Assembly: GCA_036278435.1 (NCBI GenBank)
Contig: DASULA010000342.1
Span: forward strand, 1 to 21,736
Direction of reading: 5' to 3'
Length of the DNA: 21,736 bases
Source: DASULA01 sp036278435
GTDB lineage: Bacteria > Actinomycetota > Actinomycetes > Mycobacteriales > DASULA01
The notes beneath the pieces were generated by a model. That model had not been told where the DNA came from and searched no databases. It saw only the letters and a program-made list of their open reading frames with translations. Position 1 is the first letter of the stretch; every line of letters starts with the position of its first letter. Of the stretch, positions 15,244-21,736 are shown piece after piece. Both the position numbers and the translations under genes were made by a program.

Positions 15244-16281
15244 TCAGCCGGATTCGCGGACGACCAGTTGGGCCGGCAGCACGATCGGCTCCAGTCGGGT
15301 CCGCCGATCCTGGATCTGGCTCAGCAACAGGGTGACCATGGCCTGGGCCATGTCGTCGAACGGCTGGTGGAACGTCGTGAGTGGAGGGTCGGCGAACGGC
15401 GCCTCGGGGATGTCGTCGAACCCCACCACCGCCACGTCGTCGGGGATCCGCCTGCCGGCCCGGTGCAGCACCTGTAGGGCGCCCATCGCCATCTGGTCCG
15501 ATCCCACGAAGACCGCGTCCAGGTCGGGCACCCGGCTCAGCAGCTCGCTCATCGCGTTCCGGCCGCTCTCCATGCCGTAGTCCCCGTGCACCACGGCGTT
15601 GCGGGACAGCCGGACGACCCCCCGCCGGAACCCGTCCAACCGGTCGGCCGCCGAGCGCATGTCGGCGGGGCCGGCGATCATGGTGAACCGCCGACGCCCC
15701 GCCGACCTCAGGTGTTGCGCCGCCTGCTGGCCACCGCGCACGTTGTCCACGTCGACGTAGAGCGGCACGCCCGTGGCGGCCGGTGGTCCGTTCAGGACGA
15801 GCGGCACACCGGCCTGCACGAGCGTGTGCGGCAGCGGGTCGCTGCCGTGCACGGAGGTGAGCAGCACGCCGTCGACGTGGCCGTTCACCGCGTAGCTCAC
15901 CGCCCTGCGCCGGTGCTGCTGGGTGCGCGCCATCAGCAGCACGAGTTGTAGGTCGGTGTCGGCCAGCGCGAGGGTCAGCGCGCGGGCCATGATGGCGAAG
16001 TACGGGTCGGCGTAGAGGCGTTCCTGCGGCTCGCAGACGATCAGCGCGATCGAGTCAGTGCGCCGGGTGACCAGCGTGCGGGCGGCCCGGTTGGGCACGT
16101 AACCGAGTTCGTCGATGGCGCGCTCGACCGCGACCCGCACCTGCGGGCTGATGTACCGGAACCCGTTGATCACCCGGGAGACGGTGGCCGGCGACACTCC
16201 GGCGGCGGCGGCGACCTCGCCCAGGGTGTGACGCCTGGCCGCACCCTGTCGCTGCCCCCCGGCCGTTACTCCCTCCGACAC
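15244..16281 (-). CDS. celR: LacI-family repressor of cellulose and cellobiose use, CelR/CebR type
   Basis: A 345-residue regulator. The helix-turn-helix is at about 18-42 (HTLGEVAAAAGVSPATVSRVINGF), and the hinge helix YVPNRAARTLVTRRTD near 61-76 is shared with Thermobifida CelR as I recall it. The sugar-binding domain runs to the C-terminal VVRESG ending, also typical of CelR. The start is GTG 16281, with GGAGGG seven bases upstream. An upstream open frame reaching 17370 is only the shadow of the GH1 gene. It is last in the operon, 44 bp after the GH1 gene, so its own level depends on the operator at 21396. CelR/CebR members release DNA on binding cellobiose, and the boxes at 9805, 11624, 15007 and 21396 are the probable targets. 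The symbol is by family and context; effector identity is inferred. Confidence 0.88.
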   Translation of the reverse strand: MSEGVTAGGQRQGAARRHTLGEVAAAAGVSPATVSRVINGFRYISPQVRVAVERAIDELGYVPNRAARTLVTRRTDSIALIVCEPQERLYADPYFAIMARALTLALADTDLQLVLLMARTQQHRRRAVSYAVNGHVDGVLLTSVHGSDPLPHTLVQAGVPLVLNGPPAATGVPLYVDVDNVRGGQQAAQHLRSAGRRRFTMIAGPADMRSAADRLDGFRRGVVRLSRNAVVHGDYGMESGRNAMSELLSRVPDLDAVFVGSDQMAMGALQVLHRAGRRIPDDVAVVGFDDIPEAPFADPPLTTFHQPFDDMAQAMVTLLLSQIQDRRTRLEPIVLPAQLVVRESG

Positions 16282-16325
16282 AGGCGAACCCTCCGATCGC
16301 GATCCCCTCCGCGGCCAACCCCCCG

Positions 16326-17810
16326 CTACGCCGAGGCCGGGCCGTCCAGGAGGTCGTCGTCTCCACCGTCCACAGCCAGGTCCACCACGGGCAGCCGACT
16401 GCCGGCGATCAGCCCCCGGTACCACCAGCCGCTGTCCTTGATGACCCTGCGGTGCGTACCAAAGTCCACATGTACGATACCGAACCGCTTCGAGTAGCCC
16501 GCCGCCCATTCGAAGTTGTCCAACAGTGACCAGGCGAAGTAACCGCGCAGGTCTACTCCGGAACTGATCGCCTCGTGCACCACCCGCAGGTGCGCGTCCA
16601 TGTAGTCGATGCGGGCCCGGTCGTGTACCCGCCCATCGGCGCCGACCTCGTCGTCGAACGCGGCGCCGTTCTCGGTGATGTAGAGCGGCAACGGCGGGTA
16701 GTCCTTGCGCAGCCGGGCGAGCAGTTCGCGCAGCCCGTGCGGGTCGATGTCCCAGCCGAAGTCGGTCAGCGGTCCGCCCCTGCGGGCGAACCGGACGAAG
16801 TCCGATCCCGGCCACATCGACGGTCCGGACTGGACCGGCTCGGTGTCGGGGTGCTCGGTGGTGACAATCTGCGGGCGGTAGTAGTTCAGGCCGAGGGCGT
16901 CCAGCGGAGTGGCGATGTCGGCCAGGTCGCCGTCCCGTACGAAGTCCCAGTTGGTGATCGCCGCGGTGTCCTCGCGCACGTCGTCGGGATAGCGGCCGTG
17001 GAACAGCGGTTCGCAGAACACCCGGTTGAGCAGCCCGTCGACGCGCCGGACCGCGTCCCGGTCTCCCGGGTCGTCCGGTCGCACCGGCCGCACCGGCTCG
17101 ACGTTCAGGGCGATCGAGAACTGGCTGTCCCCGCCCCGCGCCCGCATCGCCTGCACGGCCAGCCCGTGGCCGAGCAGCAGGTGGTGCAGCACCCGTAGCG
17201 AGGTCGCGGGGTCGGTCAGGCCGGGGGCGTGGGTACCCGCCGAGTGGCCCTGGAACGCCTGGCACCACGGCTCGTTCAGCGTCGCCCAGTACCGCACCCG
17301 GTCGGCCAGCAGGGAGTGCATCCGCTCGGCGTAACGGGCGAAGTGTTCGGTGGTGGTGCGGTTGGCCCAACCGCCCCGGTCCTGGAGGGCCTGCGGCAGG
17401 TCCCAGTGGTGCAGCGTGACGAACGGCGCGATCCCGCGGTCCAGCAGACCGTCGACCAGCCGATCGTAGAAGTCCAGGCCACGCCGGTTGAACTCGCCGG
17501 TGCCGTCCGGCTGCACCCTGGGCCAGGCGATCGAGAACCGGTAGGCGGACAGTCCCAGTCTCGCCATGATCTCGATGTCCTCGGCGTAGCGGTGGTAGTG
17601 GTCCACCGCCACCGCGCCGGCCTCGCAGCGGTACACCTTGCCGGGCTGCCGGCAGAATGTGTCCCAGGTGGAGGGGCCACGTCCGTCCTCACCCAACGCG
17701 CCCTCGATCTGGTACGCCGACGTCGCGGCGCCCCACAGGAAACCCTGGGGGAACACGAGCCGCTCCGCCTCGGCTGGGGCGGTCGAGGACCGCGTGTCAA
17801 GTTCTGTCAT
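16326..17810 (-). CDS. bglC: Beta-glucosidase, glycoside hydrolase family 1
   Basis: A 494-residue retaining beta-glucosidase that hydrolyses imported cellobiose and short cello-oligosaccharides to glucose. No signal peptide is present, so it acts in the cytoplasm. FLWGAATSAYQIEG (24-37) is the GH1 N-terminal signature, E180 in TLNEPW is the acid/base, E380 in YITENG the nucleophile, and SLLDNFEW (428-435) shapes the glycone site. The start is uncertain: ATG 17810 is used here; an in-frame GTG at 17840 would add ten residues but sits in a small hairpin (CTGCCC/GGGCAG, 17833-17847), and neither has a good ribosome site. The gene is fourth in the uptake operon, between permease and repressor, as bglC accompanies cebEFG in Streptomyces. 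The symbol rests on that synteny. Confidence 0.92.
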   Translation of the reverse strand: MTELDTRSSTAPAEAERLVFPQGFLWGAATSAYQIEGALGEDGRGPSTWDTFCRQPGKVYRCEAGAVAVDHYHRYAEDIEIMARLGLSAYRFSIAWPRVQPDGTGEFNRRGLDFYDRLVDGLLDRGIAPFVTLHHWDLPQALQDRGGWANRTTTEHFARYAERMHSLLADRVRYWATLNEPWCQAFQGHSAGTHAPGLTDPATSLRVLHHLLLGHGLAVQAMRARGGDSQFSIALNVEPVRPVRPDDPGDRDAVRRVDGLLNRVFCEPLFHGRYPDDVREDTAAITNWDFVRDGDLADIATPLDALGLNYYRPQIVTTEHPDTEPVQSGPSMWPGSDFVRFARRGGPLTDFGWDIDPHGLRELLARLRKDYPPLPLYITENGAAFDDEVGADGRVHDRARIDYMDAHLRVVHEAISSGVDLRGYFAWSLLDNFEWAAGYSKRFGIVHVDFGTHRRVIKDSGWWYRGLIAGSRLPVVDLAVDGGDDDLLDGPASA

Positions 17811-17933
17811 CTGGTTCGCGGCGCGGGTCCGCCTGCCCACCGGGCAGTGATTGCACCGCTTCCCCCTCTCACGTCGTCAGTCGGTCGGGTGTGGAACGTG
17901 GCGGCGACGGTGGAGTTGACACGGGGAGAGCCC

Positions 17934-18821
17934 TCAGGCCTTCACCGCGCCCTGCATGATGCCTCCAATGATCTGCTTGCCCAGCAGCAGGAACACCACC
18001 ACGATCGGGACGGTCCCGACCAGGGTTCCGGCGAGCACCAGCGAATAGTCCTGGTAGTACCCACTGGCCAACTGGGACAGCGCGACCTGGACGGTCGGAT
18101 TGTCGCCATTGAGTACCACCAGCGGCCAGAAGAAGTCGTTCCACGCCTGCATGAACGTGAACAGGCCGAGCACGGCGGCAGCCGGGCGAGCGGCCGGCAA
18201 CGCGACGTGCCAGAACAGGCCGAACGTGCTGCACCCGTCCACCCGGCCGGCCTCCAAAAGCTCGTCGGGAACGGCGCCGGACAGGTACTGGCGCATGAAG
18301 AACACGCCGAACCCGGTGACCAGACCGGGCACGATGACCGCCTGGATCTGGTTCGCCCAGCCCAGGTGCGCCATCAGGATGTACAGCGGGATGATGCCGA
18401 GTTGGGTCGGCACCATCATGGTGCCGATCACCGACAGCAGCAGTGCGTTGCGGCCCCGGAACCGCAGCTTGGCGAACGCGAAGCCGGCCAGCGAGGCGAA
18501 GAACACCACCGACAGCGTGATCGAGCCGGACACCACGAACGAGTTGATCAGCGCCTTCTTGAACGGCGACTGGCTGAACACCCGGCCGATGTTCGACCAC
18601 AGGTGGCCGCCGGGCAGCAGCGGCGGGGGCGTGCTGCTGGCCGCGGCGCTGGTCTGCGAGGCCACCACCAGGGTCCAGTACAGCGGGAACACGCAGCCGG
18701 CCACCGCGGCGAGCAGCAGCAGGTACACCAGCGGGTGAGCCCGGCCGCGCCGGCGACTGGGGCGCAGCGTCACCGGACCGGCGCTCGGGCGGACCGGCGG
18801 TGCCCCGGTCAGGATGGTCAT
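17934..18821 (-). CDS. cebG: Sugar ABC transporter permease, CebG-like (CUT1, MalG type)
   Basis: A 295-residue inner-membrane protein forming half of the channel for cellobiose or cello-oligosaccharide import. It has a short basic N-terminus, a first membrane segment near 31-53 and about five more. The cytoplasmic EAA loop that contacts the ATPase is at about 186-212 (ELLEAGRVDG then LPAARP). The ATG at 18821 has AGGAGG six bases upstream, and this site overlaps the TAG stop of the preceding permease, only 10 bp away, so translation is probably coupled. The frame continues upstream to 18860 without support. Specificity is inferred from the neighbouring GH1 and CelR-type genes. Confidence 0.88.
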   Translation of the reverse strand: MTILTGAPPVRPSAGPVTLRPSRRRGRAHPLVYLLLLAAVAGCVFPLYWTLVVASQTSAAASSTPPPLLPGGHLWSNIGRVFSQSPFKKALINSFVVSGSITLSVVFFASLAGFAFAKLRFRGRNALLLSVIGTMMVPTQLGIIPLYILMAHLGWANQIQAVIVPGLVTGFGVFFMRQYLSGAVPDELLEAGRVDGCSTFGLFWHVALPAARPAAAVLGLFTFMQAWNDFFWPLVVLNGDNPTVQVALSQLASGYYQDYSLVLAGTLVGTVPIVVVFLLLGKQIIGGIMQGAVKA

Positions 18822-18831
18822 GGCCGTCCTC

Positions 18832-19845
18832 CTAGGACTCGTTCGCCGAGCGGATACCACGCCGGGTCAGCAGCATGACCCCAATGGACACCACCACGAT
18901 GAGCAGGAACAACGTCCAGGCGATCGCCGAGGCGTAGCCGAAGTGGAACAGGTGGAAGCCGTGCTCGTACATGTAGAGCGTCAGGGTCTGGAACTGCCGA
19001 CCCGGCCCCCCGCTGGTGTTTCCGGGGGTGTTGTCGAACAGCAGCGGCTGGGCGAACACCTGTAGCCCACCGATGGTGGAGATGATCAGCGTGAACAGGA
19101 TGGTCGGCCGCAGGAGCGGGACGGTCACCGAGCGGAACCGCTGGAACGCCCCGGCCCCGTCGATCTCGGCCGCCTCGTAGAGGTCACCGGGAATTGCCTG
19201 CATGCCGGCCAGGTAGATCAGCGCGTTGTAGCCGGCCCACTGCCAGGTGATCATCGACGCGATCGCGATGTGTGAGGAGAGCCGGCCGGCCTGCCAGTCG
19301 ATCCGGTGGAATCCGATGTGGGTGAGCAGGAAGTTGACCAGGCCGAAGTCCCGCGCGTAGAGCTGGGCGAAGATGATGGTGACCGCGACCAGCGAGGTTG
19401 CCGTGGGCAGCGCCACCGCCACCCGGAAGAACGTGCGGGCCCGGATGGCCGAGTTGAGCAGGACCGCCAGCGCCAGCGCGAGCAGGAGTTGGGGGACCGT
19501 GGACAGGACCCAGATGCTGACCGTGTTGCGCAGCGCGTTCCAGAAGAAGCTGTCGTGCAGCAGGGCGCGGTAGTTGTCCAGGCCGATGAAGGTGTGGCCG
19601 GCCGAGTTGAGCAGGTCCCAGTCGTTCAGGGAGACGTAGGCGGTGTAGGCCAGCGGGAACAGGCCGACCGCCGCGAACAGCAGGAAGAACGGTGCGATGA
19701 ACGCGTACGGCGCGCCCTTGACGTCGAAGCGGTGCCAGAACGCCCGCCGGGCCGCCGCGGACGAGCGCCGGTCCTGGTCGGCCGGTGTGGCGGGTTGGCG
19801 CTCGGGCGGCCTGGATCCGGCCTTGGTCGGTGTGCTCGTTGCCAT
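18832..19845 (-). CDS. cebF: Sugar ABC transporter permease, CebF-like (CUT1, MalF type)
   Basis: A 337-residue permease with six predicted membrane segments and a 40-residue hydrophilic N-terminal tail. The first membrane segment is near 46-70 and the EAA loop is at about 223-250 (LYEAAEIDGAG then VPLLRP), the coupling site for the ATPase. It pairs with the next permease to form the channel. ATG 19845 is preferred; the open frame to GTG 19938 would encode a Gly/Thr/Ala-rich stretch that is merely the translation of the stem-loop at 19896-19936. The ribosome site is weak (GGAAGGAA, rather far), in keeping with lower expression than the binding protein. No ATPase gene is in the operon, as is usual for CUT1 systems that share MsiK. 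Confidence 0.88.
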   Translation of the reverse strand: MATSTPTKAGSRPPERQPATPADQDRRSSAAARRAFWHRFDVKGAPYAFIAPFFLLFAAVGLFPLAYTAYVSLNDWDLLNSAGHTFIGLDNYRALLHDSFFWNALRNTVSIWVLSTVPQLLLALALAVLLNSAIRARTFFRVAVALPTATSLVAVTIIFAQLYARDFGLVNFLLTHIGFHRIDWQAGRLSSHIAIASMITWQWAGYNALIYLAGMQAIPGDLYEAAEIDGAGAFQRFRSVTVPLLRPTILFTLIISTIGGLQVFAQPLLFDNTPGNTSGGPGRQFQTLTLYMYEHGFHLFHFGYASAIAWTLFLLIVVVSIGVMLLTRRGIRSANES

Positions 19846-19895
19846 CGCGACCGGTTCCTTCCTGCCGATGGTGCTGGTCGTGCCTGTCCCCACCG

Positions 19896-19936
19896 GACCG
19901 GTGGCGCCACCGGAAGGGGCGGTGGCGCCACCGGTC
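19896..19936 (-). promoter_or_regulatory. Intercistronic 16-bp stem-loop between binding-protein and permease genes
   Basis: GACCGGTGGCGCCACC (19896-19911) pairs perfectly with GGTGGCGCCACCGGTC (19921-19936) around a 9-nt loop. Each arm is itself built on the palindrome GGTGGCGCCACC, so two smaller hairpins are an alternative fold. It lies 121 bp past the binding-protein stop and 51 bp before the permease start. Such structures often act as partial terminators or RNase barriers that keep binding-protein mRNA more abundant than permease mRNA. Confidence 0.7.
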
Positions 19937-19985
19937 ACACGGGTGCGGAACCCGATGCCGGAAGTTCCTGGGTTCCGGTGGCCGG

Positions 19986-20055
19986 TGGAACCCGAGGGAT
20001 CGTGGAACTCCCGAGCCTGATGGAACTGATGGAACTGGGTGGAACTGGGTGGAAC
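19986..20055. repeat. TGGAAC short repeats after the binding-protein gene
   Basis: Six TGGAAC units occur in 70 bp. The last four are close-spaced, including two perfect tandem TGGAACTGGG copies (20030-20049). They sit directly downstream of the binding-protein stop codon. A 7-bp inverted repeat (GGGTTCC 19970-19976, GGAACCC 19987-19993) uses the first unit. Confidence 0.6.
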
Positions 20056-20057
20056 GG

Positions 20058-21350
20058 TCAGGACGCGGTGATCTGCTTGATGGTCTTCATGAGTTGGTTC
20101 CAGGCCGAGTCCGCACTCTTGCCCGCCTCCACCTGTAGCAGCGCCTGTCCGAAGGCGTCCTTGATGGGTCCGCTCTTGGGCCCGAGCACCTGCGGCTTGA
20201 GCTGCTCGGCGGCGGTGGTGAAGATCTTGCCGGTGGGCGCGTTCCGGAAGAACGGGTCGGTGAATCCGGCCACCTGCGGGTCGGTGTAGAGCTGCGGCTC
20301 GGACGGCAGGTTGCCCAGCTTCTTGAAGACCGCGGTCTCACTCTGCGGAGAGGTCAGGAACTTGGCCAGGTCGTAGGCCTGCTTCGGGTGCTTGCTCTGC
20401 TTGGGGATGGACAGGAAGGACCCACCCCAGTTGCCGCCAGCGCCACCGGGGATCGCGGCCACGTCCCACTTGCCGGAGAACTTCGCGGCCTGCTGCTTGA
20501 TGTTGGCCATCATCCAGCCGGGGCAGGTGACGACCGCGAACGAGCCCTTCTGGAACGCGGCGTTCCACTGCGGCGAGGAACCGTTGAGCTTGGCCGACAG
20601 TCCATCGTGGATCGCGCCCACGACCTGGTCCCAGGCCTGCTTGACGGCCGGGTTGCTGTTGACGATGAGGTTGCCCTGCTCGTCGTAGTAGGCGAGGTGG
20701 GACTGGCCCATGATGCCGTTGAAGATGTAGCCGGAGGAGTCGTAGAAGTGGACTCCGGGGATCTTCGCCGCGGCGAACTTCCGGCCGGCCGCGAAGAAGC
20801 TGTCCCAGCCGTCGGCCCACAGCTTGGACACCGCGTCCCGGTCGGAGGGGAGTCCGGCCTGGGCGAACAGGTCGGAGCGGTAGCAGATCGCCAGGCCACC
20901 GACGTCGGTACCCAGACCGATCTGGGACTTGCCGTCGGCACTCAGCGACTCGTCCCACTTCCAGGGCACCCAGCGGTCCTTGATCGCGCCCGCGCCCAGG
21001 TCGAGCAGGTTCACGAACTTGCTCGGCTCAGCCTTGAACTGGGCGATGTAGCCCTCGTCGATGGCCTCGATGTCGGCCGCGCCGGCGCCGGTGGCCAGGT
21101 GGGTCGCGAGGTTCTGGTGGTGGTCGGGGTAGGACTGGATGTGCTGGACGATCTTGATGTTCGGGTGTGTCTTCTCGTACTGCTTGTAGAGGTTCTCGTA
21201 ACCGAAGGTGCTGAAGGTGCTGACGGACAGCGTGATCTTCCCCCCGCTGCCCCCGCTCGAACCGCTGCATGCGGCGGCGAGCAGCGAGACTGCCAGCGCG
21301 GCGCCAGCAGCCTTGCCCAATCCCGTTGCCGCGCGGGAACCACGACGCAT
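20058..21350 (-). CDS. cebE: Cellobiose/cello-oligosaccharide-binding lipoprotein, CebE-like (CUT1)
   Basis: A 430-residue extracellular solute-binding lipoprotein of family 1. The N-terminus has a basic start (MRRGSRAA), a hydrophobic core and a lipobox-like LAAAC with the lipidated Cys at 28, then a Ser/Gly-rich tether. The mature part begins with KITLSVSTFSTFGYENLYKQ, resembling CebE-type proteins, and carries the aromatic-rich segments expected for a sugar cleft. ATG 21350 has GGGGAGGG five bases upstream; an in-frame start at 21380 adds only unsupported residues. It is first in the five-gene operon, with a TTGACA promoter and a CelR-type operator over the transcription start. The downstream stem-loop probably boosts its relative expression. 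Sugar specificity is inferred from GH1, CelR and operator sharing with the cellulases. Confidence 0.88.
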   Translation of the reverse strand: MRRGSRAATGLGKAAGAALAVSLLAAACSGSSGGSGGKITLSVSTFSTFGYENLYKQYEKTHPNIKIVQHIQSYPDHHQNLATHLATGAGAADIEAIDEGYIAQFKAEPSKFVNLLDLGAGAIKDRWVPWKWDESLSADGKSQIGLGTDVGGLAICYRSDLFAQAGLPSDRDAVSKLWADGWDSFFAAGRKFAAAKIPGVHFYDSSGYIFNGIMGQSHLAYYDEQGNLIVNSNPAVKQAWDQVVGAIHDGLSAKLNGSSPQWNAAFQKGSFAVVTCPGWMMANIKQQAAKFSGKWDVAAIPGGAGGNWGGSFLSIPKQSKHPKQAYDLAKFLTSPQSETAVFKKLGNLPSEPQLYTDPQVAGFTDPFFRNAPTGKIFTTAAEQLKPQVLGPKSGPIKDAFGQALLQVEAGKSADSAWNQLMKTIKQITAS

Positions 21351-21395
21351 ACGAACCCTCCCCTGGATGGTGATGACCATCGCAGTGAGTCACTG

Positions 21396-21409
21396 TGATA
21401 GCGCTTTCA
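21396..21409. promoter_or_regulatory. CelR-type operator at the uptake operon promoter
   Basis: TGATAGCGCTTTCA, identical to the GH6 box, lies immediately downstream of the -10 element (21412-21417) and so covers the transcription start. It is the classic place for repression by a LacI-family protein, and it would make the last gene of the operon autoregulated. Confidence 0.8.
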
Positions 21410-21411
21410 GA

Positions 21412-21439
21412 CTGTTACGCACGCCACCCCCCTTGTCAA
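21412..21439 (-). promoter_or_regulatory. Uptake operon promoter, sigma-70-like
   Basis: On the minus strand a perfect TTGACA (21439-21434) is followed after 16 bases by TAACAG (21417-21412). Transcription would start near 21405, within the operator, giving a leader of about 55 bases before ATG 21350. Confidence 0.55.
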
Positions 21440-21714
21440 TAGCCGGACCGGCGATCGGCGCGCCATCGGCTCGGGACAGGAACCCAGCGGGCACCCGATC
21501 AGGACGCTTCAAGGACAATCCGGACACCTTGCCGGTCCCGAACCCCCTCAATCGGTCCACGGACCGTGACCAGACCGTGTCCGAACGGTGTCCAACCGTC
21601 CGACCGGCGCCCAGCCTGGACCGGTGCACGGGTCGGCCCTGGCGGCTCGGCCCTGGCGGCCATGCCCCGACCGTCAGCGCGGCCATCGGCCGGTTCGGTG
21701 CGGGGGACCGTCAT

Positions 21715-21730
21715 GCCGAGGCGCCTCGGC
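21715..21730. repeat. 16-bp perfect palindrome at the right edge
   Basis: GCCGAGGCGCCTCGGC is self-complementary without a loop. It could be part of a terminator or an operator of a neighbouring gene outside the window. Confidence 0.4.
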
Positions 21731-21736
21731 GCCTTC

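Larger units (their letters stand above)
21351..21736. other. Upstream region of the uptake operon, to the window edge
   Basis: These 386 bp hold the operon promoter and operator (21396-21439) and otherwise no supported gene. Open frames crossing 21390-21714 on the minus strand have no ribosome site, no recognisable protein and a poor codon pattern. Also present are a CGGTCC-AC-GGACCG palindrome (21553-21566) and a 16-bp perfect palindrome at the far edge (21715-21730). Confidence 0.55.

Noticed and set aside
15244..17370. A 708-codon open frame on the minus strand that would fuse the LacI-type regulator to a long N-terminal region
   Set aside because: Residues before about 363 are Arg/Gly/Ala-rich and lie out of frame inside the GH1 gene. 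The helix-turn-helix, GTG start and GGAGGG site at 16281 mark the true beginning.
19846..19938. N-terminal extension of the first permease to GTG 19938
   Set aside because: The added residues translate the stem-loop at 19896-19936 and are Gly/Thr/Ala repeats unlike permease N-termini.
21390..21714. Overlapping minus-strand open frames upstream of the binding-protein gene
   Set aside because: They overlap the promoter and operator, lack ribosome sites and show no recognisable protein.

Overview
The window is GC-rich DNA from an actinomycete, probably a filamentous, cellulose-degrading one. Reasons: near-total G/C third positions, GTG starts, GGAGG ribosome sites, family 2 carbohydrate-binding modules (CBM2) on secreted enzymes, CUT1 sugar ABC transport, and a GH5 very like Acidothermus endoglucanase E1 (Cel5A). 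The genus cannot be fixed from the sequence alone.

Layout. Left edge (1-2082, + strand): the 3' end of an Opp/Dpp-type ABC ATPase gene, a hairpin, then a CPA2-type cation/proton antiporter. Next comes a divergent pair sharing a 277-bp control region: an intracellular GH2 beta-mannosidase (4582-2123, -) and a LacI-type regulator (4860-5990, +), with two copies of a CTTAACCGG site between them. The regulator converges on a block of four secreted, CBM2-bearing hydrolases, all on the minus strand: GH10 xylanase, GH6 exocellulase (cellobiohydrolase type), GH5 endoglucanase and GH48 exocellulase. Right part (21350-15244, -): a five-gene operon coding for a solute-binding lipoprotein, two permeases, a GH1 beta-glucosidase and a CelR/CebR-type LacI regulator. 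This is the gene set of the cellobiose/cello-oligosaccharide uptake cluster cebEFG-bglC-cebR, with the regulator last.

How it works together (inference from families). GH5 cuts cellulose internally, GH6 and GH48 attack chains from opposite ends, and GH10 removes xylan. Cellobiose and cello-oligosaccharides are captured by the lipoprotein, imported by the two permeases with an ATPase encoded elsewhere (as MsiK is in Streptomyces), and split to glucose by the GH1. The CelR-like protein probably binds 14-bp boxes of the form TGAAAGCGCTTTCA. These occur at the uptake operon promoter, upstream of GH6 and GH5, and inside the first codons of GH48. The xylanase lacks this box and has an AACGTT-centred site, and the mannosidase/regulator pair has a third type (TTAACCGG). 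The locus therefore looks like three LacI-type regulons side by side.

Other structure: strong hairpins after most transcription units, a perfect 16-bp stem-loop between the binding-protein and permease genes, and a 15-bp leader hairpin in front of GH5. I saw no tRNA, rRNA, CRISPR, insertion sequence or prophage. No wholly novel system is evident; the most unusual points concern regulation.
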